DNA of 64,000 bases from Helianthus annuus. Its lineage: Eukaryota; Streptophyta; Magnoliopsida; Asterales; Asteraceae. Below the pieces are notes generated by a model, which saw only the letters and a program-made list of their open reading frames with translations, searched no databases and had not been told where the DNA came from. Location: assembly GCF_002127325.2 (NCBI RefSeq), contig NC_035433.2, positions 129,774,695 to 129,838,694 on the forward strand. The letters are read 5' to 3'. Positions 11,845 through 29,279 of the stretch are shown piece by piece. Positions within the stretch are counted from its first letter, which is position 1. Every line of letters starts with the position of its first letter. A program made the translations under genes and the position numbers.

Positions 11845-12213
11845 GTATGTTTGGCACGAAGCTTTTAGGAGTTTCTAGCTTGAAACTTTTACGAAAAAGT
11901 TCATACTCAATAAAAAACCTTGTTTGGTTGAATGAGCTTGAATCTTTTGGTTGAACGCTCCTACTAGTAGCGTTTAGAAGGAGCTACAAGCTTTTAGGGA
12001 AAAATGACTATTTTAACCTCTAAATATAATGAACCTTTTAATACATAAACTTTTTAAATTTTCAATTATGTTCATTTTGATCATTTTATATATTTTATTA
12101 AAAGCTACAGCTACTCTGTCAAATATCAAATATATCTAAAAAGATACAGTTAATTACCAGCTTCTAACCACCAGCTATAGCTTTCAGACACCAGCTAATT
12201 TTGCCAAACATAC
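11845..12213. mobile_element. MITE upstream of the transporter gene
   Basis: The inverted ends are GTATGTTTGGCACGAAGCTT and, on the right, ATTTTGCCAAACATAC. The body contains several AGCTTTTAG/CTAGCTT words, typical of plant TGTTTGG-ended MITEs. No clear target duplication is visible, so the superfamily is open. It lies about 440 bp upstream of the transporter start codon. Confidence 0.55.
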
Positions 12214-12653
12214 AGTAAAGACGTACAATGGAATGATGTCGATGCGTATGTGAGTTAATCGTTAAAAAACAACATAACAAAAAAACCCTAATTTGTGCAA
12301 TGCCTGTAAAGTCGACACGTTAGAGAAAGAGAAAGAACCAACGGTCTGTTTCAATATTTGATTAGGACCCATTTAGATCCCCATATAACAAAGCCAAAAA
12401 ATGAAAAGGAAATTATATACAGGTGTTATCTTTCTCCCGAGGGTTCTCTTTCTTGGAGCCTCTGTATTGTTTTTCTCCACATAACCTTATTACTATTATT
12501 AATCCATATTATTCTAGATCCATCTTTCATCTATCTTCTTGTTTCTTCCCCAAATTATTATTCCTTAAACATCATACCATATTCTTTCTTCTTGTTCAAC
12601 AACTCCAAAGTGGGTGTTCTGTTCTTCAAAGACTCAAGAACACCCATCAATCA
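12214..12653 (+). promoter_or_regulatory. promoter/5' UTR region of the transporter gene
   Basis: From about 12421 the sequence is pyrimidine-rich (TCTTTCTCCCGAGGGTTCTC), as plant 5' UTRs often are. No upstream in-frame ATG exists before the chosen start. A TATA box could not be fixed with confidence. Confidence 0.35.
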
Positions 12654-15433
12654 ATGGCTTCTTCATCACTTTTCAATACAAACCCATCATTTACATTCAA
12701 CCCATTGTTCCAAAATCACGCCAAGATTCAAACTTTATTCAAATCCAACACACCAATTAGTTTTAATTCAGTTAACCAAACAAACCCTTTGAAATTCTTG
12801 AAAAGTAAAACCCCAAATTGCAGGAACCCTAGAACAACAGATATGGTTGACCCTGTTGTGTTTTACCTTAATAAGTGTAAGAAAAAAGAAAGTGAAAGAA
12901 AAGATGGAAGCTTTAGTGGGATTCAGGATTTGTTGAATCTTTGTGGGTTTGGGTATTGGATTCAAGGGTTCAGATGTTTTCCATGGCTAGCATTGAATTT
13001 TCATATGGCTAATAATTTGAATATGAATCCTTCAACATTACAGTTGGTGCAAAACTCTGCTAATCTTCCAATGGTGGCTAAACCCCTTTATGGGATTTTG
13101 TCAGATGCTTTGTTCATTGGTGGTTCTCATAGGTTGCCTTATATTTCCATTGGAGGTTAGCTGTTCATCTGTTCATTTCTTCATCACATTAATGCTATTG
13201 TGTGTGTGTGTGTGGGGGGGGGGGGTCATTAGGTAGTTAACAACTTAACATTGCTAATTTTTATCTAATTGCATTTGGGTAGGTTGATGATTTTAGGGTC
13301 TTTCTTTTAAAGATGTATCAAACTTTATAAGTTATTGGACAATAATTGTAGTTTCTTTGAATATTCTTTATAAAAAGGTTATTCCAAACTTACATATGTT
13401 GTGAAAAAAGAGGAATAAAATCTTGTATAAATTGGCCAAATATGAAATATCTGTCAAATGATGTAGCATTTTGAAGCTTAGCATATTTAACATAAATCTT
13501 GTGTATTCTTGAATTTTCTAGAAATGCATTGATGAATTATATCTTTGGCCCCTGTGGTTATATCTCTTTTACTATATTAGCCCAAAATAAGAATTTTTAA
13601 CATATCTGCCTCCATGGTCTCTATAACTAACCATTTTGGCCCCTAAGTCTAACCATTTTGGCCCCCATGATCTCTAGACTTAGGGGCCAAAATGGTTAGT
13701 TATAGAGACAGGGGCCAAAAACGTAATTTAGTAAAAGTGATATAGCCACGGGCAGATATGTTGAAAATTCTTGTTTTGAGCTAATATAGTAAAAGTGATA
13801 TAGCCATAGGGGCCAAAAACGTAATTTACTCTATCTACAATTTACCAATGTATTTCTAGTGCATCTGGTTGGCAAATTTGAGTTAAAATGTTGGAAAATA
13901 TAGGTGGTATGGGAGGATTGGGTAACGGGTCAAAATGGGTAATCTGAGAGTGCATGTTGATACGGGCCGGGCCGGGCCAACCCTTAAACATTTTTTTTAT
14001 AGAATCACTTTTTGTTTATAATCTAAACTTTGTTTTAACAAACTGATTTAAGAGCTCTTTATGTATTTGAATGCTTTACGGATCACTTTCAGCCTGTCTG
14101 ACCCGTTACTTTTAGTTAAATCCTCCATCTTAACCCGTTTGACCCGCTAAAGATAAAGCACAATCAAAATTTTTACCGGTTTATCGGTAAACGAGTAGAA
14201 ATTGATAAACATTTTTTTTTATGGTGGGAAATGAGTAACCTAACATTGCTCATAGCTTTAAAGTGATTGATATCAATCTTTACAGTTGTGCTGCAGATAT
14301 TATCATGGGGTTCAATGGCATTAATCCCGATTGCTAGTGAAGCGCTACCGATTCTCATGACGTGTGTTCTTCTTAGTAATCTCGGCGCAGCGATTACAGA
14401 AGTTGCAAAAGACGCGTTAGTTGCAGAATATGGTCAAAAAAACAAAATAAACGGTCTCCAATCTTACGCCTTCATGGCTTTAGCCGCTGGTGGAGTTCTA
14501 GCCAATTGTCTAGGCGGTTTTCTTCTGTTAAAAACTCAAAAACTGAAATCCATGTTCTTGATCTTCGCATCATTACTCTCGTTCCAACTCGCGTTATCGT
14601 TAAAAACAAAAGAAGAATCATTTTGTTTGCCTCGATCTCCGAACCATCATGAATCAATCTCGTCAAGTATCAAGGAACAGTTTTCCGACCTCATTACGGC
14701 GATTAAGGATGATTGTGTATTAAAGTCGCTTTCATGGATTGTAGCTTCTTTTTCCATGGTACCGATCTTATCCGGTTCTTTATTTTGTTACCAAATACAA
14801 ATCTTGAATCTCGATCCCTTCATAATTGGGATGTCGAAAGTTGTCGGGCAAGTACTTCTATTAGGTGTAACGATCCTCTACAACCGCTACTTTAAAACCA
14901 TCTCGTTTCGGAAGCTAATCGGGACCGTTCAAATCCTATACGCGTGTTCTCTACTTCTCGATCTTGTTCTTGTGAAGCAAATAAATCTTAAACTCGGAAT
15001 CCCAAACAACGTCTTTGTTGTTTGTATTTCGGGTATAGCGGAAATAATCAATCAGTTCAAGATTCTACCTTTTCAAGTGCTTTTCGCAAGTTTAGCCCCT
15101 GCGGGCTGTGAAGGATCGCTGATGTCATTCTTAGCATCAGCCCTTTGTTTATCCTCGATTTGTAGCGGGTTTTTGGGTGTCGGAATGGCGTCGTGTCTTG
15201 GAATAACATCGGTTGATTATTCAAACCTTCCTGTAGGGATTGGTATACAGTTTTTGGCAGCGTTGGTGCCGGTTTTTTGGATTCATAATGTACCCACGTC
15301 ACTACCGTCAGATGAAAAGGATAAGAAGACGGGTTTAAGTAAAAAGAGGCGAAAGACCCGAAGGGTTGGGAGAGTCGTGTTCAATATGGTTTTCGTTTAT
15401 CGAAGAGAACGAGAATCCGAGGCACAGAGGTGA
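12654..15433 (+). CDS. folate-biopterin transporter family (BT1) membrane protein, chloroplast-type
   Basis: There are two exons, 12654-13155 and 14286-15433, joined by a GT-AG intron. The coding length is 1650 nt (549 aa). ATG 12654 is the first in-frame ATG. Residues 1 to about 60 are rich in Ser, Asn, Thr and basic residues and look like a plastid transit peptide. Around the end of exon 1 is the BT1-family signature with NPSTLQLVQNSANLPMVAKP followed by LYGILSD. Exon 2 encodes a run of hydrophobic helices, consistent with the 12-helix major-facilitator fold of this family, and a basic tail (KKRRKTRR, near residue 515). Family members move folates or pterins across membranes; substrate and direction cannot be read here. 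It is most like the FBT8-type chloroplast proteins, from memory. The length is normal and no disruption was seen. Confidence 0.88.
13156..14285 (+). other. intron of the transporter gene with repeats
   Basis: The donor is GAG|GTTAGC and the acceptor TTTACAG|TTGTG, in matching phase. It contains a TG microsatellite followed by a G run (about 13200-13226), the foldback element listed next, and a further patch (about 13917-14150). That patch has loosely inverted GGGTCAAAAYGGGT words and GGGCCGGGCCGGGCC. Confidence 0.8.
13531..13831. mobile_element. degenerate foldback MITE related to the one at 785
   Basis: The right end GGCCAAAAACGTAATTTACTC matches the end family of the 785-1099 element. The arms pair around a centre near 13675. 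The right arm contains a second partial copy of GTAAAAGTGATATAGCCA, a local duplication. No intact target duplication is visible, so it is older or rearranged. Confidence 0.6.
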
Positions 15434-17806
15434 AGATTACAGATCAAGAAAATCTTTAATATCATTAATTTAATTTAATATAATTTAAGTTAAGGTAGGT
15501 TGATTTCTTGCTGGGAGTTAATATTCACACATCCCTCCCCTCTATCTCTCTTTATACATACATAGATATATATATATATATAGAGAGAGAGTGAAAAATG
15601 ATGTGAAAATAAGATTCAGGGGTGTGAGAATAGTGGAAGCTTTTTTTAACTTGTGTACAGTTAGCATACATGTTAAGAATGTCAATTTTTTTCCCTCTTA
15701 TGAATTCCATAATATGACATAAGCTAAGCCAAAGATGTGACACCCTTTTGAATTCCATAATATGACATAAGCTAGACCAACAACCTGACACCGTCGTTGC
15801 ATGGAATTGACAAGCAAGTACTTCACACGCGTAACTCTGGGCTGCGGCTAGAATCTTGATTTTAGTGTTGGCACATATGACATATGATGTTGTCGTTGAC
15901 GAGCAAGTACTTCACACGCGTAACTCAGGGTTGCGTCTAGAATCTTTAGTTTAGTGTTGCCACATATGAATATATGATGTGCACATTCAAAGCATAAAAT
16001 TTGGATGCGACACCACTTACGTCACTCCGAAAATGATTTTATCTTGGGATGGACCATCATATTATTTATTGTCCGTTTGTCCTGTCAATTTAATTCTTAT
16101 TCAAGTACTTTTTTGTTTTAATTTTTAGGGCCTCTAACGTGACATCTGTCCTTTCATGTAGCACCCGTAACACATACTGATCCTAAACCAATTATATGCA
16201 TACCACATTTTAGAGTAAAAATATCAAAACAGTAATTATTATTTACCAAACTACTCATGGTTATCAACAATAATTAGATGGTATAAAAGTATAATGTTTC
16301 TATATTTATGACATACGATATGATTCATAACATGATAAATAGAGAACGGAACCTACGAAACTCGTAACTCTTAAAAAAAAAACCTGGACTCTAAACACTA
16401 TTAGTCCTTTAAATTTTAATTACGGGCAGCAAACCATAAATAAACTATAAATAAGAAGATATTATGAAAGCAACCATTTTTCTAGGTGTATTACACCTAT
16501 ATGGTCATGCCAAAAGAATTCACATGTATGACCGCGACTTCCAAAAAATTTCACATGTATGACCATGACTACAAGAGTACAAGACAACATGACCTTATAA
16601 CAACTTTTACCGACTTGTCATCGTTAAGTTCAAAGATATTAAATAAACATATGTTACACGGGTGCCCGTGGTGTATTAATAAATTTATATTCACATACAT
16701 GTTGTAACATCTGACTTCTCGTACAATCAACATTATCTGTTTTGCTCATAAGGATTACAAATTTGTTTTTGGTTGCTCTGATAGAGACTTTTTAGAAGGT
16801 CATTCATCCTGCTATTGCTCTCACCTGAGTACGTTTAATTGTGAAGTTCTCTGACGCACTACCATTAAGCACAAAACACATTGGTGATATATGGGACTGG
16901 GAATTTCTTATGGCGAGCCATCTCTCATGTGTACAAAACTATACAGAACGACATGAGATTTACCTAAGATGTTACATATGTTTTCTCATAGTAAACGTAA
17001 CTTCAAAGTAGATATATACACGGATCTCATGATAAGTTCCACGTTCATAAGTGTCTTCATATCTATTATAATTTCTTTTTTATACTCTTCGAAAATCGAA
17101 ACTAATATATTAACAGTTTCCTTAGTAGACAGTCATCATAGTTTTTTTTTTTTTTTTCTTGAACGGCGAATGTAACAATAATCATACTCCTAAATTACAC
17201 CAAATTGATCATATATTACTATATAACAGGAATTGAACCCTGATCTTCTCCCTAAGAGGCAAAAGCCTTTACCACTTAACTAAATAATGTAAGCATACTT
17301 CATGGCATGTAATATTTGTATGAACTAAGGAAGGCTTGTTTAATGTATTTTGGACATAAACGTTAACGTAAGAACCAATACCCAAAAGTAATAAACGTGA
17401 ATTTATAAGTAAACACTTCCCAACGATGATAAAATTGCTCAAAAGCACAAATAAATTTCAAACCACATTACCTTAAAATGAAATCACAACGTGCACCATT
17501 GGTGTCTTCTCTCATTGCCTCCCCCGGTCTTTTTCCTAAGAAGTAAGAGCCTTTAGGCTTTACCACCCAGTCGAAGATGGAATGACAGTATTTTACGGTT
17601 CATATTTCCCACTTAGCCTGAGTTAGGGATATAATTTTTCATAAGTTGTTTATGCTACATGCGGGTAACCGTGATTACGATTGTGAAGCAAAATAATACA
17701 TATCCTTGCTTTGTAAACAGTTGGAAACATAAATTCTTTTAGGTGAGTGGTAAGGTCATGGAAGGACCTTACTCTTGTTTGTGACTCGTTCACCATCAAT
17801 GGACCA
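15434..17806. other. intergenic region between the transporter and the retrotransposon block
   Basis: No gene is supported. The start should hold the transporter 3' UTR. A TA/GA microsatellite lies near 15565-15592. GAATTCCATAATATGACATA occurs twice (near 15702 and 15751). A unit of about 88 bp with CAAGTACTTCACACGCGTAA is tandemly duplicated (about 15808-15985). SINE-like pieces lie near 17143 and 17507. Confidence 0.55.
17143..17285 (-). mobile_element. SINE, same family as the intronic one, degenerate
   Basis: On the minus strand it has AAGTGGTAAAGGCTTTTGCC, a B box GGTTCAATTCC and the tail TTCGCCGTTCAAG followed by an A run. This matches the tail TTTGCCGTTCAA of the copy at 9618-9740. 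No clear target duplication is seen. A shorter related piece (minus strand, with GGGTGGTAAAGCC) lies near 17507-17575. Confidence 0.55.
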
Positions 17807-18036
17807 TGATACGTGAATGTTAGAGAGAGAAGGAGAATTAGAGAGAGAGGAAGATGAACAAGAAAGATCTCACAACCAGCTAACCATTTTGTTATTACCC
17901 AACTCCTTAAGTACACTATTACAATTGTCATTAACTATCTCAATAGACTATTAACTACTACTAACAACTATCTCATAACAACCCCCCAACTATTACAATA
18001 TTACAATTAAAACCCTGTAATATATTTATCATATCA
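17807..18036 (-). repeat. element A 3' LTR
   Basis: The plus-strand reading starts TGATACGTGAATG and ends CATATCA. It matches 31870-32110 except for about ten substitutions and a shorter GA-repeat run. Confidence 0.9.
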
Positions 18037-18090
18037 ATACTCCCCTCTTTAAGTAATTTTGACCCCAAAATTACCAGTCCTTAACAAATT

Positions 18091-21000
18091 TCAACACCCA
18101 AAATCAAAATCAGGGAACTGCGCTTTCATCTCTTCAAGATTCTCCCACGACGCCTCTGTAAAAGGTAAGCCCCTCCAGCTAATCAACACATCCACACTGA
18201 CACGATTACTCTTCTTGACCATCTTTCGATCCACTACTGCAGCTGGATAAAACAAGAACTGAGATTGCACCTGTAAAGGAAGAACAGTAGAATGATCACC
18301 TCTTGCTAGTTTTAACAACAACACATGGAAAGTAGGGTGAAGTTGTGCTTCCGCGGGTAAGTCTAGCTTGTATGCAACTTTACCAACTCTTTCCAAAATT
18401 AAGAATGGCCCAAAGTACTTAGGGCTTAGTTTACTATTTGTGTGTTTCCTTAGAGAATGCTGTCTGTGATTATGTAATCGCAAATATACCCATGCCCCAC
18501 ATCAAACTCTCTTTCACTTCTTTTACCATCTGCCACCTGTTTCATCTGATTCTGGGCGACCAACAAAGCCTATCTCAGCTGTTTAATTGTTTGCTCCCTT
18601 TCAACACACAGTTGATCCACTGCTTCAATAGTACAATCTTTAGGAATATAGGAAACAAAGATAGGCGGTGGATGCCCATACAAAGCTTGGAAAGGTGTAG
18701 TCTTGATTGAAGAATGGTAATTTGTGTTGTACCACCATTCAGCCAAGGTTAACCACTTGATCCAATGCAAATTAGTAGTAAGTGTCATGCTCCTCAAATA
18801 AGACTCAATACACCGATTAACGACTTCAGTCTAGCCATCAGATTGAGGATGGTAGGCAGTTGACATGTTCAATTGTATACCATGCATTTTAGTGAACTCT
18901 TTCCAAAAGCTACTTACGAACAAGGGATCTCTGTCAGAAACAATGGTTTGAGGCCATCCGTGCAGCTTAAAAACATTATCCATGAAAGCTTGAGCAACCC
19001 CAACGGCTGTATAAGGGTGTCCCAACAGAATAAAATGACCAAACTTAGTTAACCTATCCACCACCACTATAATAGAATCCTTTCCCTGCACCTTAGGCAA
19101 CCCTCCTATGAAATCCATTGAAATATCAGAAAAAATATGTTTTGGAATAGGTAAAGGTTGCAACAATCCAGGATATGCTACATTCTCAGACTTAATCCTT
19201 TGACACACATCACAAGTTCGAATAAAGTATCGAACTTGTTTGTGTAATCCTTCCATTTGAACATACCCTTGATCTTTTGAGTGGTAGCATGTACACAAGA
19301 GTGCCCTCCCATACTTGAATCATGGCACAACCGAATAATATTTCTTTGTAATTCTTCATTATTTCCTACTATCACCCTGTTGTCCTTCAATAATACTTCC
19401 CCATTCCACTTATATCCCTTTACAGCCTCTCCATTAATCAACTTCCGTATCTTATCTTTAATCACACCATCATCTTGCCATGAACTCTTGATTCGTTCCC
19501 AAAGAGTTCTATCCAATGTAGACAAGGACATAGTAAACAAGGCAGGACTTTGAACTCTAGACAATGCATCAGCCACTTGATTTTCCACCCCTTTTTATAC
19601 ACTATTTCATAATCATACCCCAACAATTTGGAGAGCCAAGCATGCTGTAAGGGTGTAGTTAACCTCTGTTCCAGCAGGTACTTCAAGCTTTTTTGATCTG
19701 TTCTGATAACAAAATGACTGACAGACAAATAGTGGTGCCAATATTTCACTGCATAGATGATAGCTAATAGTTCCTTCTCGTATACTGATAAAGCTTGCTG
19801 CCTGGGAGATAGTGCTTTGCTGATAAAGGCCAAGGGATGATTATCTGCATTAAAACAGCCCCAATCCCTAATGCAGAAGCATCAGTTTCTAGCACAAAGG
19901 GTTTATCAAAATTTGGAAGAGTCAAAACTGGAGGTGAGCAAACTGCCTCTTTAAGTTTTTCAAAAGTACTTGTAGATTCCTCCATCCATACAAAGTTATC
20001 CTTTTTTAAAAGGGAAGTCAATGGTTTTGCTAAAATACCATATGATCGAATAAATCTTCTGTAGTACCCTGATAACCCTTGGAAACCCCTCAACTGTTTG
20101 ACATTGGTAGGTCTTGGCCATTGTTTAACTACTGCAATCTTCTTTGGATCAGTTGCTACCCCTTCCTTTGAAATAATGTGACCCAAATATTCTACAGTCA
20201 CTCCTCCAAATGCACATTTAGAAAGTCTTGCATACAACTTAGCTTCCTTTAAAACAATCAAGACCTCCCTTAAATGTATCACACGCTGATCTACCGTTTT
20301 GCTGTACACCAGTATGTCATCAAAAAATACAAGCACTGATTTCCTCAAAAACTCCTTAAAGGTATGATTCATTAGAGATTGGAAGGTAGCCGGAGCATTG
20401 GTTAAGCCAAATGGCATTACGAAGAACTCAAAGTGACCCTCATGAGTTCTAAAAGCTGTCTTATGTACATCATCAGGATACATCCTAATTTGATGATATC
20501 CTGATCTTAAATCCAACTTAGAAAATAGTGTAGCTCCTACCAATTCATCTAACAATTCTTCAATCAGAGGTATAGGATGCCCATTCTTAACAGTTGCATC
20601 ATTAAGCCTCCTATAATCAATACACATTCGCCACGACCCGTCCTTTTTCTTGACCAGCACCACAGGGGCTTCAAAAGGGCTGGTACTACCCTGTATAACT
20701 CCTGTATCCAATAACTCCTTAGTCATCTTCTCTATGACATCCTTTTGTGCAGCCTGATACCTATAAGGCTTTTGACTAATAACCATGGATTCATCCTTTA
20801 GAATAATCCTGTGATCATAGGCTCTAGATGGTGGTAAACAATTGGGAGTGGCAAAAACATCCCCAAACTCCTGCAACAAGGATTGAATCTTGCTATGAGT
20901 TACCCCATTAGAAACCACTGTCTTATGTTGGTAATGCTCCTCACCCTCAACTTGCTGTAAACTGAACAATTGAGACTGCACAACTTGATTGCACTGTGTT

Positions 21001-21584
21001 GACAATAGATGACTCATCAATTCATTCAAACATAATGAGACTCTATTAGTATTACTTCCCTTCAATTGATAAACCTTATTATCTACCCGAAACTGCATAG
21101 TCAAGTCTTAAAAATTCCACACAATATCCCTAAGAGAAGACAACCATTGAACCCCCAACACCATATCATAACTAGCCAATGGTAATACTAGCACATCAGC
21201 TTTCATCCACAAACCTTGCATCTGCCATTGAAATCCTGGACAAACTTTCGCACACAACAACTGAGAACCATATGCTACCCCCACTTTCATTCCCTGTATG
21301 TCTTTCATTACACACCCCAACCTAATAGCTAACTTCTCATCAATGAAATTATGAGTAGACCCCGAGTCTATCAATATTTGTAAGGTTTTTGTACCAATAT
21401 TGCCTACTACTTGCATAGTAGAGAAAGAAGGGATACCTGTTAAGGCATGAATAAAGATAAGAGGGTCAGTCGTTGTAATGTCAACCACTGTATCTTGGGT
21501 AACATCAGCAGTTGGGTCATTAGTCATAAATTCCCCCTCCTTTTGTCCTTCATCCTCCCCATCAACCACTTCTAAAACAAACAA
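18091..21584 (-). pseudogene. element A pol remnant: protease, RT, RNase H, integrase, chromodomain
   Basis: In minus-strand order: a protease piece with LIDSGSTHNFID (21108-21584); RT with QKPYRYQ, WRMCIDYRRLND and the catalytic FFDDILVYSK (19764-21104); RNase H (19462-19833); integrase with HHCC region CDVCQRIK and core words MDFIGGLP and SDRDPLF (18570-19588); and a chromodomain-like end with VLISWRGLPFTEASWE (18091-18483). The frame changes at about 19830, 19600, 19250 and 18500. There are in-frame stops near 21105 and at 18831, where the usual Gln of DGQTE is a stop. It cannot encode a working polyprotein. Confidence 0.9.
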
Positions 21585-22483
21585 TTGTTTATTTGGGCAT
21601 TTGTAGGTAGGGGTAAACTTGTCATTACATCAGAAACATTCCCCTTTTGACCTTTTATTTCAATTTCTCTACTGGTCAATCTTCTAGTGGTAGTCAACTT
21701 CTGATTGGGGGAGGGATTAGGTAACAATGGCAAAAGCGATGTATTAACTGGTGGTTTGAAGGTGGATATAGGTTTAGGATTATGTATAAATTGGGAAGAT
21801 GTTGGTTTAGAATTGAATGAAGGTTTAAACTGGGATTTCATCTTATCATTAACAAGTTTCTGTTTCTTTGCCAACATGTAAGCTTCTTTCATAGTTTTTG
21901 GATCAAACATACTAACTGAACCTCCTAATTCAGGTTTAAGACCCTTAATGAAAAGACTAATTGCATACTCTTCTGATATAGTTACCCTTAATAAGTTTTC
22001 ATCAAACTCATCACAATAAGTTTCCAACTCCCCATCTTGTACAGTAGAGGATAGAATTCCCATAGCATCTCTAAACAATTGCTTAGAAAACCTATCAGTG
22101 ATTGTTCTAGCATATTCTGCCAATGAAACACTAGTAATAGGCCTAGTTTTTGCAAAATTGTTATGCCACTTAATAGCTTTTCCTTCCAAGTTAATCACAG
22201 CATACCTGACCTTGTAGTTTTCCGGAGTATCATCCACATCAAAAAAGTGCTCGCACAATCTTCAACGTCTCCAGAACCATCATACTTTGGAAATTCCAAT
22301 TTCCCCATCCTAAAGAATCTATCATTCCGATTGAAATTATTGAAATCTTGATTGGTATTATCCGTGTTGCTAGAACTGGAATGATTATTGTTGTTATTGC
22401 TAACCAATTTCTCCAATAATTGTTTGAAATCATTGTAGGTATGCTCTGTTTTTGCCATGAACGCGTCAATCTTGAGCAGTGAA
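21572..22483 (-). pseudogene. element A gag, distal part
   Basis: Two overlapping minus-strand frames (22195-22458 and 21572-22258) together carry a retrotransposon gag domain with words such as LEFPKYDGSGD and LEGKAIKWHNNF. A frameshift near 22250 separates them, and another near 21580 precedes the protease. The reading frame stays open up to the insertion edge of element B at 22483 and resumes beyond B at 31559, so B landed about 20 codons into gag. No clear CCHC knuckle is visible. Confidence 0.8.
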
Positions 22484-23934
22484 TGTCACGGCCCCCGCAC
22501 CCGGTTTGATCCGATCCAGGAGCCGCGGGACAGAAAACCCGTGGTATTCATATTTACAGCGGAAGTCTTGACAGGATCGTTTAAACTTGAAAATGCCCGA
22601 GTATTATTTATAATTCGGGATAACCCCGTAATTTACAGTGGAGGAATTTAATAATTCCTTTATTTTACAAAACATGTTTATTTAGTTATTCGAGCCACTA
22701 CTTTAAGCTTTGGAGTGCTCCAGAGCACTTGTACTTGATTCAAAATAGGTCACCTGAAACATGTTGTAAAAATATTTTGTCAGCGGTGAAATACTGAGTG
22801 AATCATTCATTTTGATAAAATGACACATTGTTATAATCCACAGTATTAAGAGCGATTACAATGTTTATATGTCAACCAATTACCCACAGTATTTGTCACT
22901 CGACTCGTTTCTGTGACTATGGTCATATCACCCATTGGCTAACTCGTTGTCCAATGGTGAAGATTATCAAGTAATGTATACAAAACCCCACATACTGGCT
23001 GTAATTGAAGACTACAATGACTTAATCCCTGTAACTATAACTTTGGAAACAAATATGATTTTGAAAGTAAATTTTGTAAAAAGAGAATGGCTCACTTTGT
23101 AAGTTTAGACGGGCAAGGTTTAGCCTACTGATAAGCCGAATAACCTAGTTTAAACAACAATGCACACGAACCAGGTTAGTAACTAATACAACATTTACGA
23201 TAACTCATGAGATACAACCCTCACAACAAATGACAAAGTGCGATACTTAAATATCCAGCGGATTCGCAACGAATGACAGAGCATAGCCCGGATTTGGGCA
23301 ACACCCAAACATCCTGTCAGAATCACGACGAATAACAAAGTATAACCCTAATGCGGGCAGCACTTAAACATCCATTGGATATTTTAAATCGATCGGATAT
23401 TTAATCGTAGCAGCGATCGAGTTATTACCCGGTATTGTGGCAGCACCTCTCTATATGAAAATTATAATTTTGACAGCCTAACTTCGTTCTTTGATCGAAA
23501 ATTTGAGCACGGAATGAAAGTCCCATGCACAGGCTATTTATAGCCTGAAAATGGGTTTTACGCGGCCCGCGTAAACCCATAGGTAATCTTTACGCGGCCC
23601 GCGAGGCCGCCTAGTCTAGGCATAGGGTTGATTGGTCATGGGCTAGACTTGCCAAATGGGTAATACGTGGCCCAAATGTATAACCGGTTGAAATTGAAGT
23701 TAAGGCGGCCCGTGTAAAGACGAGTTCAACATTTACGCGGCCCGCCTGGACTCCTAAAGCTTATCCAGTTTGATTAATAAGTTGAAGCAGCCCGCGTAAG
23801 GTTAAGCTATCCCTTACGCGGCCCGCCTAAAACCCATTTCTCTTGTTTTCTTGATTTTTTTCAAGCTGGTTAGGGTTTTAGGGTCCGGGTTTTCACGTAT
23901 GGATAATTTAGGGATATTCTTGAAGGTCCTTACA
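22484..23934 (-). repeat. element B 3' LTR
   Basis: The plus-strand reading starts TGTCACGGCCCCCGC and ends GGTCCTTACA. It has the same length as the copy at 30103-31553. It contains a TATA box and GC-rich repeats listed separately. Confidence 0.93.
23535..23835 (-). promoter_or_regulatory. element B LTR promoter: GCGGCCCGC array plus TATA box
   Basis: On the minus strand TATAAATA lies at 23535-23542. Just upstream of it, six words of the type TTACGCGGCCCGC occur between about 23557 and 23830, in both orientations and partly degenerate. The one next to the TATA box sits in an almost perfect 30-bp palindrome. The same arrangement is in the other LTR (about 31153-31450). I infer a promoter with an upstream activator-binding array. 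Confidence 0.55.
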
Positions 23935-23970
23935 TCCTCCCCACCTTAATTAAAATCTCGTCCTCGAGAT

Positions 23971-28475
<4,505 letters not shown>

Positions 28476-28692
28476 CAATCACAAACTATTATTTAATACA
28501 AACACCTTGATATACTTTATAACCAAACTTTATTTAAATTAGCAAACACAACAACCTTATAGATCTATTACAATTGAAATTCCAAAAACATACTATGACA
28601 ATTACACTATGACAATTACACCCTGCATTTATTTTATTCCCTCGTACTTATTTATTTACCATGGTTGGTCTTGGTTTGGCCACTTATCTTAA

Positions 28693-29031
28693 TTAAGGAT
28701 CAAGATTTACTGCAGTGGTGGCTAGCATATACAGGTCTGACCATTTTTCATCTAATTCGTCTTCCCACGGCGGGTTTTTACCTATTTCTGTATTAACTAC
28801 CACTTCTTTTGAATTGGACGTTCCTACTTTCTCTTGGCTTTTTCTAATAATCCAATCTCTCTTCTTGGGAGTAAGTGGGTTTTCATAGTGCGCCTTACGA
28901 ATAAATATTCCTTCATTAGTATTCACTGAATATCTTGAGGAATTTGGTTGGGACGAGGTTTTCTTAGTCTTTTGGGCATTGTCTAGTTGATGGTAAATAT
29001 CCGAAAGCTTTTGTTTACCCATTCTGTACAT
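28693..29031 (-). CDS. element B leader ORF 2, unknown function
   Basis: This 112-aa frame lies between the 5' LTR and gag. It is mostly hydrophilic and ends in NPPWEDELDEKWSDLYM followed by a short tail. I do not recognise a domain. The acidic-tryptophan motif resembles one in the upstream leader ORF. The start could be 29031 or 29022 (both ATG). It could be a real accessory protein or a decayed part of a longer leader protein. Confidence 0.5.
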   Translation of the reverse strand: MYRMGKQKLSDIYHQLDNAQKTKKTSSQPNSSRYSVNTNEGIFIRKAHYENPLTPKKRDWIIRKSQEKVGTSNSKEVVVNTEIGKNPPWEDELDEKWSDLYMLATTAVNLDP

Positions 29032-29279
29032 TAACAAGTAGTCAATTAACACAAAAATACAATTAAAGAAACAAATAATCACACAAACATGTATAGCCAA
29101 AACTGTCGACTTTGCGACTATTCGATTTTTATATATTTTTAATATTATGCTTCCGTACAGAATGATTATATTACAAGGTTTTATTTTTAGACTATTTTAC
29201 AAGATTTATATTTTACTATTATTATTAGTATTATACATTACAACCACACTACCCCATGCAATCCCTGTTAACTGGCTTT

